Part shown: in pieces, positions 43,933 through 55,165 of the stretch
Position numbering within the stretch: position 1 is the first letter of the stretch
How the letters are laid out: each line of letters opens with the position of its first letter
Assembly (NCBI GenBank): GCA_013076295.1
Contig: RQOL01000658.1
Coordinates: 3,794,353 to 3,858,352 of the forward strand
Direction of reading: 5' to 3'
DNA length: 64,000 bases
From: Sanderia malayensis
Lineage: Eukaryota; Cnidaria; Scyphozoa; Semaeostomeae; Pelagiidae
Translations under genes and position numbers: made by a program
Notes under the pieces: generated by a model
What the model saw: only the letters and a program-made list of their open reading frames with translations
Databases searched by the model: none
What the model was told of the DNA's origin: nothing

Positions 43933-46900
43933 GATTAATAAGGATTGGGTTATGATAAGAATTTATTAGTCAGGATTAGTAAGGATAAATGTTGAATGGA
44001 TAAAGCCAAGACTAGTAAGGATCAACTGATGATCAGATGATGATTAGGAAAGATTGATAAGGACTAGCAAGGATCAGTTAAGGATCAACTGATGATCTGC
44101 TAATGATTAAGTATGATTGGTAAGGATTAGTGAGGATCAGTTAAGGATCAACTGATGATCATGTAATGATTATGTATGATTGGTAAGGATTGGTGAGGAT
44201 CAGCTAAGGATCAACTGATGATCAGGCAATGATTATGTATGATTGGTAAGGATTGGTGAGGATCAGCTAAGGATCAAGTAATGATTGGTAATGATTAGGA
44301 ATGATTAGTAATGAATAGTTTGGTTTGGTAAGGATCAGTTAAGGATCAAGTAATGATAAGGTAATGATTAGGAATGATTAATTATGATTGGTTAGGATTA
44401 GTGAGGATCAGTTAAGGATCAAGTAATGATTGGTAATGATTAGGAATGATTAGTAATGAATAGTTTGGATTGGCAAGGATCAGTTGAGGATCAAGTAATG
44501 ATAAGGTAATGATTAGGAATGATTAATTATGATTGGTTAGGATTAGTAAGGATCAGTTAAGGATCAAATAATGATAAGGTAATGATTAGGAGTGATTAAT
44601 TATGATTGGTAAGGATTAGTAAGGATCATGTAATGATAAGGTAATGATTATGTATGATTGGCAAGGATCAGTTAAGGATCAAGTAATGATAAGGTAATGA
44701 TTATGTATGATTGGCAAGGATCAGTTAAGGATCAAGTAATGATAAGGTAATGATTAGGAATGATTAATTATGATTGGTAAGGATTAGTGAGGATCAAGTA
44801 ATGATAAGGTATTGATTAGGAATGATTAATTATGATTGGTTAGGATCAGTTAAGGATCAAGTAATGATAAGGTAATGATTAGGAATGACTAATTATGATT
44901 GGTTAGGATTAGTAAGGATCAGTTAAGGATCAAGTAATGATAAGGTAATGATTATGTATGATTGGTTAGGATTAGTGAGGATCAGTTAAGGATCAGCTGA
45001 TGATCTGCTAATGATTAAGTATGATTGGTTAGGATCAGTTAAGGATCAAGTAATGATAAGGTAATGATTATGTATGATTGGTTAGGATTAGCGAGGATCA
45101 GTTAAGGATCAAGTAATGATAAGGTAATGATTATGTATGATTGGTTAGGATTAGTGAGGATCAGCTAAGGATCAACTGATGATCAGGCAATGATTATGTA
45201 TGATTGGTAAGGATTGGTGAGGATCAGCTAAGGATCAAGTAATGATTGGTAATGATTAGGAATGATTAGTAATGAATAGTTTGGTTTGGTAAGGATCAGT
45301 TAAGGATCAAGTAATGATAAGGTAATGATTAGGAATGATTAATTATGATTGGTTAGGATTAGTGAGGATCAGTTAAGGATCAAGTAATGATTGGTAATGA
45401 TTAGGAATGATTAGTAATGAATAGTTTGGATTGGCAAGGATCAGTTGAGGATCAAGTAATGATAAGGTAATGATTAGGAATGATTAATTATGATTGGTTA
45501 GGATTAGTAAGGATCAGTTAAGGATCAAATAATGATAAGGTAATGATTAGGAGTGATTAATTATGATTGGTAAGGATTAGTAAGGATCATGTAATGATAA
45601 GGTAATGATTATGTATGATTGGCAAGGATCAGTTAAGGATCAAGTAATGATAAGGTAATGATTATGTATGATTGGCAAGGATCAGTTAAGGATCAAGTAA
45701 TGATAAGGTAATGATTATGTATGATTGGTTAGGATTAGCGAGGATCAGTTAAGGATCAAGTAATGATTGGTAATGATTAGGAATGATTAGTAATGAATAG
45801 TTTGGATTGGCAAGGATCAGTTGAGGATCAAGTAATGATAAGGTAATGATTAGGAATGATTAATTATGATTGGTTAGGATTAGTAAGGATCAGTTAAGGA
45901 TCAAATAATGATAAGGTAATGATTAGGAGTGATTAATTATGATTGGTAAGGATTAGTAAGGATCATGTAATGATAAGGTAATGATTATGTATGATTGGCA
46001 AGGATCAGTTAAGGATCAAGTAATGATAAGGTAATGATTATGTATGATTGGCAAGGATCAGTTAAGGATCAAGTAATGATAAGGTAATGATTATGTATGA
46101 TTGGTTAGGATTAGTGAGGATCAGTTAAGGATCAGCTGATGATCTGCTAATGATTAAGTATGATTGGTTAGGATCAGTTAAGGATCAAGTAATGATAAGG
46201 TAATGATTATGTATGATTGGTTAGGATTAGCGAGGATCAGTTAAGGATCAAGTAATGATAAGGTAATGATTATGTATGATTGGTTAGGATTAGTGAGGAT
46301 CAGCTAAGGATCAACTGATGATCAGGCAATGATTATGTATGATTGGTAAGGATTGGTGAGGATCAGCTAAGGATCAAGTAATGATTGGTAATGATTAGGA
46401 ATGATTAGTAATGAATAGTTTGGTTTGGTAAGGATCAGTTAAGGATCAAGTAATGATAAGGTAATGATTAGGAATGATTAATTATGATTGGTTAGGATTA
46501 GCGAGGATCAGTTAAGGATCAAGTAATGATTGGTAATGATTAGGAATGATTAGTAATGAATAGTTTGGATTGGCAAGGATCAGTTGAGGATCAAGTAATG
46601 ATAAGGTAATGATTAGGAATGATTAATTATGATTGGTTAGGATTAGTAAGGATCAGTTAAGGATCAAATAATGATAAGGTAATGATTAGGAGTGATTAAT
46701 TATGATTGGTAAGGATTAGTAAGGATCATGTAATGATAAGGTAATGATTATGTATGATTGGCAAGGATCAGTTAAGGATCAAGTAATGATAAGGTAATGA
46801 TTAGGAATGATTAATTATGATTGGTAAGGATTAGTGAGGATCAAGTAATGATAAGGTATTGATTAGGAATGATTAATTATGATTGGTTAGGATCAGTTAA

Positions 46901-47780
46901 GGATCAAGTAATGATAAGGTAATGATTAGGAATGACTAATTATGATTGGTTAGGATTAGTAAGGATCAGTTAAGGATCAAGTAATGATAAGGTAATGATT
47001 ATGTATGATTGGTTAGGATTAGTGAGGATCAGTTAAGGATCAGCTGATGATCTGCTAATGATTAAGTATGATTGGTTAGGATCAGTTAAGGATCAAGTAA
47101 TGATAAGGTAATGATTATGTATGATTGGTTAGGATTAGCGAGGATCAGTTAAGGATCAAGTAATGATAAGGTAATGATTATGTATGATTGGTTAGGATTA
47201 GTGAGGATCAGTTAAGGATCAGCTGATGATCTGCTAATGATTAAGTATGATTGGTTAGGATTAGTAAGGATCAGTTAAGGATCAAGTAATGATAAGGTAA
47301 TGATTATGTATGATTGGTTAGGATTAGCGAGGATCAGTTAAGGATCAGCTGATGATCTGCTAATGATTATGTATGATTGGTTAGGATTAGCGAGGATCAG
47401 TTAAGGATCAGCTGATGATCTGCTAATGATTAAGTATGATTGGTTAGGATTAGTAAGGATCAGTTAAGGATCTACTGATGATCAGCTAATGGTTAGGTAT
47501 GATTGGCTAGGATTATCAAGGATTAGTTAAAGATCAACTGATGATCAGTAATGACTGTAAGGATTATCAAAGATCAGTTAAGGATCTACTGATGATCAGG
47601 TAATGAATAGGTATGATTGGTAAGGATTAGTAAGGATCAGTGAAGGATCAACTAATGATCAGGTAATGACTAGGAATGATAATCAAGGATGTATTGAGGA
47701 TCAAGTATTGAGAAGGTAATGACTAGGAATGATTAGCTAGAATGGAGTAGTCATTAATAAGGATTAGTTAGCATTATCCA
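43907..47780. repeat. Right tandem-repeat arm, about 2 kb longer than the left
   Basis: The same repeat in the opposite orientation: subunits such as GGATCAGTTAA, GGATCAAGTAA, TGATAAGGTAA (11 bp) and TGATTATGTA, TGATTGGTTA, GGATTAGCGA (10 bp) make a 63-bp higher-order unit. Landmarks that occur once in the left arm occur several times here: AGGAGTGATTAATTATG at about 44588, 45549, 45924 and 46687, and AATAGTTTGGATTGGC at about 44459, 45420, 45796 and 46559. This shows amplification of blocks of roughly 375, 760 and 960 bp. Confidence 0.9.
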
Positions 47781-47853
47781 AGGATTAAGTTCTGTTTATT
47801 CGGAAATATCATTTAGTCCCTCTCCCGTATCATATTGAATGGAGGAACTTATC

Positions 47854-47861
47854 TATAAAAT
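47854..47861 (+). promoter_or_regulatory. TATA box of the right zinc-finger-like gene
   Basis: TATAAAAT 70 bases before the ATG at 47931, in the mirror position of the left copy. Confidence 0.55.
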
Positions 47862-47930
47862 CAAGCGAGTTGAGACTCTAGAATTCAGGGATTTAAGAGT
47901 TAGTTGGTAATTATAAGTAAACAGCTAGCC

Positions 47931-48431
47931 ATGAGTCAGTATAAATGTGATCAATGTGAATTTTCTTCCAAGTATAAAAGTAATGTTACACGACATGAAG
48001 AAGAGATGCACGAGGAGAGCAGTGAAGAGTCTGGCTCAGATGATGAGATAGAAGTTGAAAGTGATCATGATAATGATGAAACTGTCAACACTGATGAGGA
48101 TCTTCCTTTAGGGAATGTATGGCCTTCTATGCGTAAGGAAGTGGATGAAGATGAAAACATATTGCAAGTTTTCAAACGTAAATTTTTATATAATAGAAGT
48201 TTTGAAAATGACGCTGTTGTAACTGCAGTTATAGCAACGATGCAAAAAGCACAGAGGGAAGATGATATGGATATGCAAGAGGCCTTAGATTATGCTATTG
48301 AGAAAAGAAAATATCTCATCATACGTCAAGCAAAGAATGACGAAGAAGAGGAAGCTAGTGATTCTGAGGATGCTGCTGTGAATGAACTTGAATTTAATAG
48401 TACTCCAGCATTTCCATATAGTAGGATATAA
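47931..48431 (+). CDS. Zinc-finger-like acidic protein, right copy
   Basis: Identical in protein sequence to the left copy (166 residues; C2H2-like finger at residues 6-27, acidic tract, helical middle, acidic tail). The two genes point away from the centre of the element, toward its ends. Perfect identity between the arms means either very recent insertion or continuing gene conversion between them. Confidence 0.75.
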   Translation: MSQYKCDQCEFSSKYKSNVTRHEEEMHEESSEESGSDDEIEVESDHDNDETVNTDEDLPLGNVWPSMRKEVDEDENILQVFKRKFLYNRSFENDAVVTAVIATMQKAQREDDMDMQEALDYAIEKRKYLIIRQAKNDEEEEASDSEDAAVNELEFNSTPAFPYSRI

Positions 48432-49167
48432 CAATGCTTATAAAAAGGTTTAGATATTATTGTTTGCTAATGCAGAAAATGGTCTCTTTTTCATGGCGTC
48501 TTTCTTCTTGAAACGTGTTAAAATAGTTTCTTCAACAGCTTGCACATTTTGTTTTGAATAATGTCCATTTCAAGTTTTGTTTTAAAGTGACCCGAAATCT
48601 TGGCTATCAGCCAATCCGATTACAGAGATTTTCTGTTTCTAGAAAAATCTTTCAATGTGACGTCAGGGGATTTCCCCTCGGAAAAGTTCTAGAAATTTCT
48701 GCTTTCTCATTTCTCATGACAGAGATTTGACGCGTACATTCGAACGTCGCATTCGAAAGTTTCTGATTGGTTTTTTGAATTCAATCTCGAGCCGAGAACG
48801 TGAATTTGCCAGTTCCTTGATATTTTTGTGTTTTCTTGCGATTTATTTAACAAATTTCTATCATCTTATAAGTGCATGAAAAATATGAAATAATTCATTC
48901 AACATAATCAAGAGATTTTCTTTTTATTGGTGTAAAAATCTTTTTCATAAACAAAACCGTTTTTTAGTTAATTCCAAGCTTTTTATGGGTTTTTTATCAG
49001 CTTTGACGATGTTTTGCAACTTCAAACTAACTTTCCACAACCTGTCGTTTTCGATTATTTTTTTACTGTTCATGAACTTTTCAATTCTCGAAGATTCTCG
49101 CGCATGCGTAATCTTAGCACATTCTACTGCGCATGCGTGTCCTCGGACACCTACTTCATCTCCTACT

Positions 49168-49279
49168 GAGGATGTTCATGGAGTTTGAAGCGAAATGGTT
49201 CCAAAAGAGATCTCGATGAACAGGATAATAATAATTATAGCTGTCTTCAAGAAAGTCGGAAGAAGAGAAAATTGATGTA
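49168..49279 (+). pseudogene. Partial copy A of the four-exon gene (3' end)
   Basis: Starts with the second GAGGAT and continues the coding end of the interrupted exon: CSWSLKRNGSKRDLDEQDNN, NYSCLQESRKKRKLM and TAA at 49277-49279. Identical to the end of the intact gene at about 54590-54695. Confidence 0.85.
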
Positions 49280-49690
49280 AAAAGACTTCTTTGGACATTT
49301 AGAAACATTTTAAAAGACATTAAATATAAAGACAAACCTGTTACAATAGCAGGCTTTAGTGTTATTGAAGAGAAAGCAACTCTAGAGAAATAGAAAGAGA
49401 GTATACTAGAATAAGCATACTAATAGAGACAGTTCTACGATTGCAGCCTTAACAAAGACAGTGTTGCGATGGACAAATCTAAAGCAGCCATGCTACGTTT
49501 ATAGACTTGAGAGAGACAATGCTGCATTGGTAGAAGAAACTCTTAATGTACGAAAAGCTTTTTGTTTATATTCTCTGTGGGGCTATAAATTCTCTCTAGA
49601 AGCTCAGCAGAAGAGAGCACAAATCTTTTTGCTGCGTGAGCTGGTTGAACTACTGTTTTGTTTTTCAAAACATTTCCATTTCCAAATTTG
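49280..49690 (+). repeat. Downstream flank shared with the intact gene
   Basis: Matches 54696-55165 (GCATACTAATAGAGACAG, TTTATATTCTCTGTGGGG, CTCAGCAGAAGAGAGCAC), apart from a ~60-base stretch at 54970-55035 present only in the intact copy. Confidence 0.8.
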
Positions 49691-50030
49691 ATTTTTCTAA
49701 CCCTAGCCTAATGTATGATAGGTAATGTATTTCAGTTGGGGCAAGAGCTCGCCAGGTGTTAACTTTTGAAATACTTATGCTAGAAGGCTGGGAATGGTCT
49801 CAAACTGATCGGAAGGTGCTAATTAGTAGGATTCGACCCATTGTGAGTGACATTTCGTTCTATTTCCAAATTTGGGAATTCTAACCTTAGCCTAATGTAT
49901 GATAGGTAATGTATTTCAGTTGGGGCAAGAGCTCGCCAGGTGTCAACTTTTGAAGTACTTATGCTAGAAGACTGGGAAAAGTCTCAAACTGATCAGAAGG
50001 GCCTAATTATTAAGCTTCGACCCTTTGTTT
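49690..50030. repeat. ~180-bp satellite, two copies
   Basis: Two tandem copies (GTATGATAGGTAATGTATTT, GGCAAGAGCTCGCCAGG). The block is cut at about 50028, where gene copy B begins. Confidence 0.8.
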
Positions 50031-50620
50031 TTTTGGGTATTATCTTCCATCTTGAAAACTTTCCCAGACCCCATTTCACGAGATTCTTGGCTGATATTAT
50101 CGGCTTCTTCCGTGTGTTTCCTTTTCTTGAAACTGGAAGAATGCCCTTCATTCTTGAAACTGGAAGAATACTCTACATTCTTGAAACTGGAAGAATACTC
50201 TCCATTCTTCAACTGTGCATGATCAGATAGAGAACTACTAGCTGTAGCGCCTTGGTCCTTATTTCCAGCTTCGAAGAACCATTTCCCGGGCGGTCCTGCT
50301 TCAACACTCTTTACACTGTACTTTTCAGGCAGTAAAATTGGCACAAACAGCTTACTTTCTGGCGCAAAACTCCATTGCTTACAGCTATTGTCAACCCCAA
50401 ATGCATTTGAGAATGCTTCAATGGGTTCGTCTATATCCATTGGCACTGGTGTTGGCAATCTGGAGCGCATAACATCCAGCCAAGAACCAACCTGCGTCTG
50501 GCTGTTGAACGGTAGCATCATTTCTTCATTAAGACTGATTTCCATTGATTCTTCCTCAGCCATGCGTTCGCTTGTTAATCGAATCTCACTGGAGTTGAAC
50601 ATCAAATTGCAACAGCTAAG
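50030..50620 (-). pseudogene. Partial copy B of the four-exon gene, inverted
   Basis: A minus-strand fragment equivalent to about 53785-54370 of the intact gene. It reads MMFNSSEIRLTSERMAEEES, LPTPVPMDIDEPIEAFSNAF, NGEYSSSFKNVEYSSSFKNE and stops near KVFKMEDNTQKN, where homology ends at the satellite. The frame is open across the fragment. It has no promoter or upstream exons. Confidence 0.8.
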
Positions 50621-50634
50621 TACATACCTGAATG

Positions 50635-51310
50635 AGCTGCAATTGGAAATATTTTGGAGGCAAAGCTACTTTACCATGCTCAAAGTCAAACGTGCCCTCC
50701 AGCTTTCACTCACTATCAAAACTGCTTTCCAGGCTAGCATTCTTTTGATGGCAACAAATTTTTCCTGCAATGACACAAATTATGGAAAATTACGGAATGG
50801 AAAAGAACATTTTTCAGTTGATTTCGGTTTGGAAATATCTTTGGACAAGATGCATATATACATTACGCTCACATATTGTTAAACGTCCCTATAATTTAAC
50901 AACATGTGATGTTGCTTTCCATGCTAAGATTCTTAGTATTGCGGCAACGTTAATTGGGAGTGACTTTAATTGTGCAAAATGTAGAAAGAAAAACGAACAC
51001 TTTTTATCAGAGCTCTGTTCGCAAGAATTCTTGGAGAATATACAACTTACTCAAACTCAAAGGTGCCCCACAATTTACACATGTGATGTTGCTTTAAGGG
51101 CCAGCGTTCTTATTATAGCAGCAAAAATAGCTTGCAATGACTCAAATTATGCACAATTTTTCAAGAAACATTGATATTTTTCAATTTAGCTGGGCTCTGA
51201 AATATTTTAGGAGAAAATGCCACTTATATCACGTTCACAGTCAAGTCAAAACTACCTTACCATTTTAAACATATGTTGTTGCTTTAATGGCTCCGTTTTT
51301 ATCATACGCG
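50635..51310. repeat. ~190-bp divergent tandem repeat
   Basis: At least three diverged copies marked by TGTGATGTTGCTTTCCATGC, GCATTCTTTTGATGGC / GCGTTCTTATTATAGC and CTTGCAATGACTCAAATTAT. The open frames here are by-products of the repeat. Confidence 0.65.
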
Positions 51311-52119
51311 AATTCAAGTTATAGAAAGACCAGCTTGTTTAATTTCTTCTACAATTTGTCTGCTAAAGACCTATTTGCTAATTGGCCTATCAAATTCATA
51401 ACTGTCTGTTTTTGTTAAGTCTCAGTTAATATGGACATACTTGATTATTGATCTCGTTAAATGCTCGTTAAACATTTAAACAAAAATCTCACTTAAAAGC
51501 TGTAAATAGAGAAATATAACTAAACGTACCTTTAGTTGTTGTACTATAAATTCAGCAGGTCTTGTTTTCAAGTGGCTCGAGTTCATATTTGACTTGCTAT
51601 TTCACATTTCTCTGACAATTTCCAATGCAATATTATTCAAAATGCATCAAAAATCTAAAGAAAAGATAATTTAAATTGTGATTATGTGTTTGTATATCCC
51701 GCAATGCACAATACGCGATACATGCGTGTTAAAATATTGTTATTGCCTATCAAATGTAGCGGAAAGTTGTCTGCATGCTTGCCTGCGTAAAAGTGATGGA
51801 AAATTATAAGCAAGTTATTGTGCATTCTATTTTATTTACTGGGCGAACTAAAATTAAAATATAACAGAAACAGGAATGGAAATTTAAGAGGAGTGGAAAG
51901 AATTCATTGATAAATAAATAAATTGAAATATAGCAATGTGAAACACGCAACAAAACGAGGAGATTGAATAGGTAAATTAAAATTAAATAAAAAGTCAAGC
52001 CCGAAACCTCGTACTAATTAATTGTGTAACTGTTTATTTAAAATTATTTTATTGCATCTACTATAATAGTTGTGCACACAACTAAAATATTTTAAATCAA
52101 AATTACGTCACAATCACAA

Positions 52120-52226
52120 AATCGTGATGACGTAACAATCAAATCGATCAACTGAGTACAAATGTCTAATGAATTCAGAAGTCAACTCAGATTTTCATGA
52201 TCTACCTGGCGATATAGTTATAAAAG
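52120..52226 (+). promoter_or_regulatory. Promoter of the four-exon gene
   Basis: TATAAAAG at 52219-52226, 69 bases before the ATG at 52295. About 110-120 bases further upstream lies an inverted pair TTACGTCAC ... GTGATGACGTAA (about 52102-52135), resembling two CRE-type sites. Confidence 0.5.
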
Positions 52227-52294
52227 TTTTTATTGCAGCAAACTTAGCAATTACAAGAAGAGAAGGAGAAATTTGTGTGGATTGAGATAGAAAA

Positions 52295-54695
52295 ATGCAT
52301 CCAAGTGAAAGCAGTAACGATTGCTCCGATTCCATGAGCGAATTATGGTTTGGATTATTGTTTACGTTCATTTATTAATCATTTGGTTAGGAATATTGTT
52401 TTTGTTACACGTTACTCATCGATTAATTTGATGTTTTGCAGTGAGCTCTTTGGAAAAATGACGCTTTCAAGAAAGGATGGATTAGAGAAAATATGCAGGA
52501 ATGCAGAAAAATGGAGCGATGAGCAAGTTGCAAGAGGGTTCTGCAGTCAACAGAATAATTCCAACAACGATTGTGGTATCATGGAAGAAATGCAGAAGTG
52601 CAAAACTGAAGCATCGCATGGCAATGGCATCATCAAAACTGATAAACTATTTGAAGAATGGAGTGAATATCAGTTTGATTTCAGCTCTGATTCTGAATCG
52701 GGATATGAAGCTGGATCAGAATCAGACTCAGATGATAAGTTCGAATATAAGTTACTTGACGAAGAATTGGAAGAAAACAATGGCAAAGAAAGGTAATATC
52801 AAAACACATGCACAAAATAATATATACTGAGGGGAGGAGGGGACAATAGTATGGCAACAATAATAAAAGTGACGTCTAGCAGGGGGCCTTTGAACATTGG
52901 CACACTTGACAAGTGAAAAAACTGCAAATTTCTTGAATTATAATATGAATTCCAACTTGTGCATTATTTTTCCAAAAAATAAAAAGGTATTATTTTGTTA
53001 CCAGGATGAATGAGGAGAAGGCTGTCCATGAAAACGAGGCTAATCAAAGCGTTGGTATCGAAATCGAGGCCGCAGATCAGCCAACAAAAGCAGCAGACCA
53101 ACTTGACGATTATTCAAGCGATGATATCGATAATGACGATGATTGCGATGATAATCATAATAATAATGCTGACAGAGACGTAAATGATTCTGAATCTGAT
53201 GACATTGATGTCCCAGAAGCAACTGCTCCATTGGATATGAGAAAAACAAGTTGCAATGCCCAATCTGTTAATGGTGAATATATTTTTGTTTGTTTGTAAA
53301 GTGGTTGAAACAATAAGAATAGTAGTTTATAAGAAATGTCATACGACTACACTTGTGTTTAACGTGTAGTTGTATTAATGTCACTGGTCCATTGGATATA
53401 TGTTCAAGTGGCACATGATCAAATCATCATTGAACTAATGACAATTTCAATCATATTTTCTTTCAGAATCAAATACGAACTTGGACAGTTCCGAATATTC
53501 ATCAGATGATTCTCGTAGTAACATCCTTCGCATCATCCGTGACATTCGAAACAGAACCAATAACAATGCAGCTCCAAGCAGAGATGTCACACGCGAGGCT
53601 GAAGCCAGTCAAATTGTGCTTGATGCAAGATTTGACCAGGTGAACAGTTACCTAAAAGACGTGGCAACACAAACAGAGGAGAAATACATGAATATATCAA
53701 CACAAACAGAATCAAACGAAGCAATAAACCCACAGTGCATTGCAGCTGAGAGTTGCATGGAAATTGAAAACAACACACAGAGCTGTTGTAATTTGATGTT
53801 CAACTCCCTGGAGCCTCAATTGACAAGCAAAAGCATAGCTGAGGAAGAATCGATGGAAATCAGTCTTAATGAAGAAATGCTGGTACCGTTCTATAGCCAG
53901 ATGCACACTTGTAATTGGCTGGATGTTATGCGCTTCAGATTGCCAACACCAGTGCCAATGGATATAGACGAACCCATTGAAGCATTCTCAAATGCATTTG
54001 GGGTTGACAATAGCTGTAAGCAATGGAGTTTTGCGCCAGAAAGCAAGCTGTTTGTGCCAATTTTACTGCCTGAAAAGTACAGTGTAGAGAATGTTGAAGA
54101 AGGACGCCCTGGGCAATGGTTCTTCGAAGCTGGTAATAAGAGCCAAGACGCTACAGCTAGTAATACTCTATCTGATCCTGCACAGTTGAAGAATGGAGAG
54201 TATTCTTCCAGTTTCAAGAATGGAGGGTATTCTTCCAGTTTCAAGAATGAAGGGCATTCTTCCAGTTTCAAGAAAAGGAAACACACGGAAGAAGCCGATA
54301 ATACCAGCCAAGAATCTCGTGAAATGGGGTCTGGAAAAGTTCTCGAGATGGAAGAAAATATCAAAAAAATTGCGACTACTCCATCAGGAGTTGTGAAATT
54401 GAAGAATGGTGGCTGCTCTTGGAGTCTGAAGAGAAGTATCATTAAAAGGAAAAGCAATGAGCGGAATAATAAAGCGAAGATCAGTGGAAAAGTTCAGGAA
54501 GAAAGCCCTGAAAAGATTCATAAAACTTTGGAGATGAGCAAACAGGTTGCGGCTGATGGTGTATCGGCAAACAAAGAATTAGGAGGATGTTCATGGAGTT
54601 TGAAGCGAAATGGTTCCAAAAGAGATCTCGATGAACAGGATAATAATAATTATAGCTGTCTTCAAGAAAGTCGGAAGAAGAGAAAATTGATGTAA
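52295..54695 (+). CDS. Unrecognised four-exon gene (633 aa), intact copy
   Basis: Exons 52295-52347, 52442-52792, 53005-53273 and 53467-54695 have GT-AG introns of 94, 212 and 193 bases. Phases match at every junction, giving 1,902 coding bases. The N-terminal third is acidic (SSDSESGYEAGSESDSDD; SSDDIDNDDDCDDN; LDSSEYSSDDS near residues 230-240). The C-terminal third is basic and ends KKRKLM. A short motif repeats three times near residues 465-495 (EYSSSFKN, GYSSSFKN, GHSSSFKK), and a related one (GGCSWSLKR) twice near 538 and 598. LPTPVPMDIDEPIEAF and QWSFAPESKLFVPILLPE lie in between. A nuclear protein is plausible (basic KKRK/KRK clusters). No known domain is recognised. Two partial copies lie at 39689-49279 and 50030-50620. 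Confidence 0.7.
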
Positions 54696-55165
54696 AAAGA
54701 CTTCTTTGGACATTTAGAAACATTTTAAAGGACATTAAATATAAAGACAAACCTGTTATATTAGCAGGCTTTGGTGATTGAAGAGAATGTAACTCTAGAG
54801 AAATAGAAAGAGAGTATACTAGAATAAGCATACTAATAGAGACAGTTCTACGATTGCAGCCTTAACAAAGTCAGTGTTGCGATGGCCAAACCTAGAGAAG
54901 CCATGCTACGTTTGTAGACTTGAGAGAAACAATGCTGCATTGGTAGAAGAAACTCTTAATGTACGAAAAATATTCTAATAGCTGTTCTATTTTATTTGAT
55001 TACTTTTTACATAACATTATACCTGGTAAATGATCTTCTAGCTTTTTGTTTATATTCTCTGTGGGGCTATAAATTCTCTCTAGAAGCTCAGCAGAAGAGA
55101 GCACAAATCTTTTTGCTGCGTGAGCTGGTTGAACTACTGTTTTGTTTCTCAAAACATTTTCATTT
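54696..55165 (+). other. 3' flank of the four-exon gene
   Basis: Non-coding; shared with 49280-49690. No strong AATAAA signal was noted close to the stop; ATTAAATATAAAG at about 54735 might serve. Confidence 0.4.

Larger units (their letters stand above)
40655..49167. mobile_element. 8.5-kb palindromic transposable element
   Basis: 8,513 bp bounded by exact inverted ends AGTAGGAGATGAAGTAGG... / ...CCTACTTCATCTCCTACT and a 6-bp target duplication. From the outside in, each half has about 1.3 kb of near-identical sequence (one difference seen near 40737/49085) with a TATA box and a 166-codon gene, followed by an arm of GAT-rich tandem repeat. The halves meet at a 47-bp non-palindromic spacer (43860-43906) flanked by 26-bp perfect arms. 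No transposase, integrase or polymerase is encoded, so it must be mobilised in trans. A 6-bp duplication with AG...CT ends is a Polinton/Maverick trait; a foldback-like organisation with repeats inside long ends recalls Drosophila FB elements. The class is not settled. Confidence 0.9.
47854..49167. repeat. Right terminal inverted repeat of the palindromic element
   Basis: Inverted copy of 40655-41968 of the same length. It ends ...TTCATCTCCTACT at 49167 before the second GAGGAT. Confidence 0.9.

Noticed and set aside
41985..47780. CRISPR-like array of short repeats
   Set aside because: The units are contiguous 10-11-bp subunits with no unique spacers, in a eukaryotic genome.
47904..47930. 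Upstream extension of the zinc-finger-like gene
   Set aside because: The frame opens with TTG, not ATG; the first ATG is at 47931 (41891 on the left copy).
40655..49167. Full Polinton/Maverick
   Set aside because: Only the 6-bp duplication and AG...CT ends fit. No polymerase, integrase, ATPase, protease or capsid gene is present, so the class is left open.
40655..49167. Palindrome as a simple assembly artefact
   Set aside because: A false mirrored join would not create a target duplication, unequal arms with different internal repeat order, or a non-palindromic centre. Long reads would still be needed for final proof.
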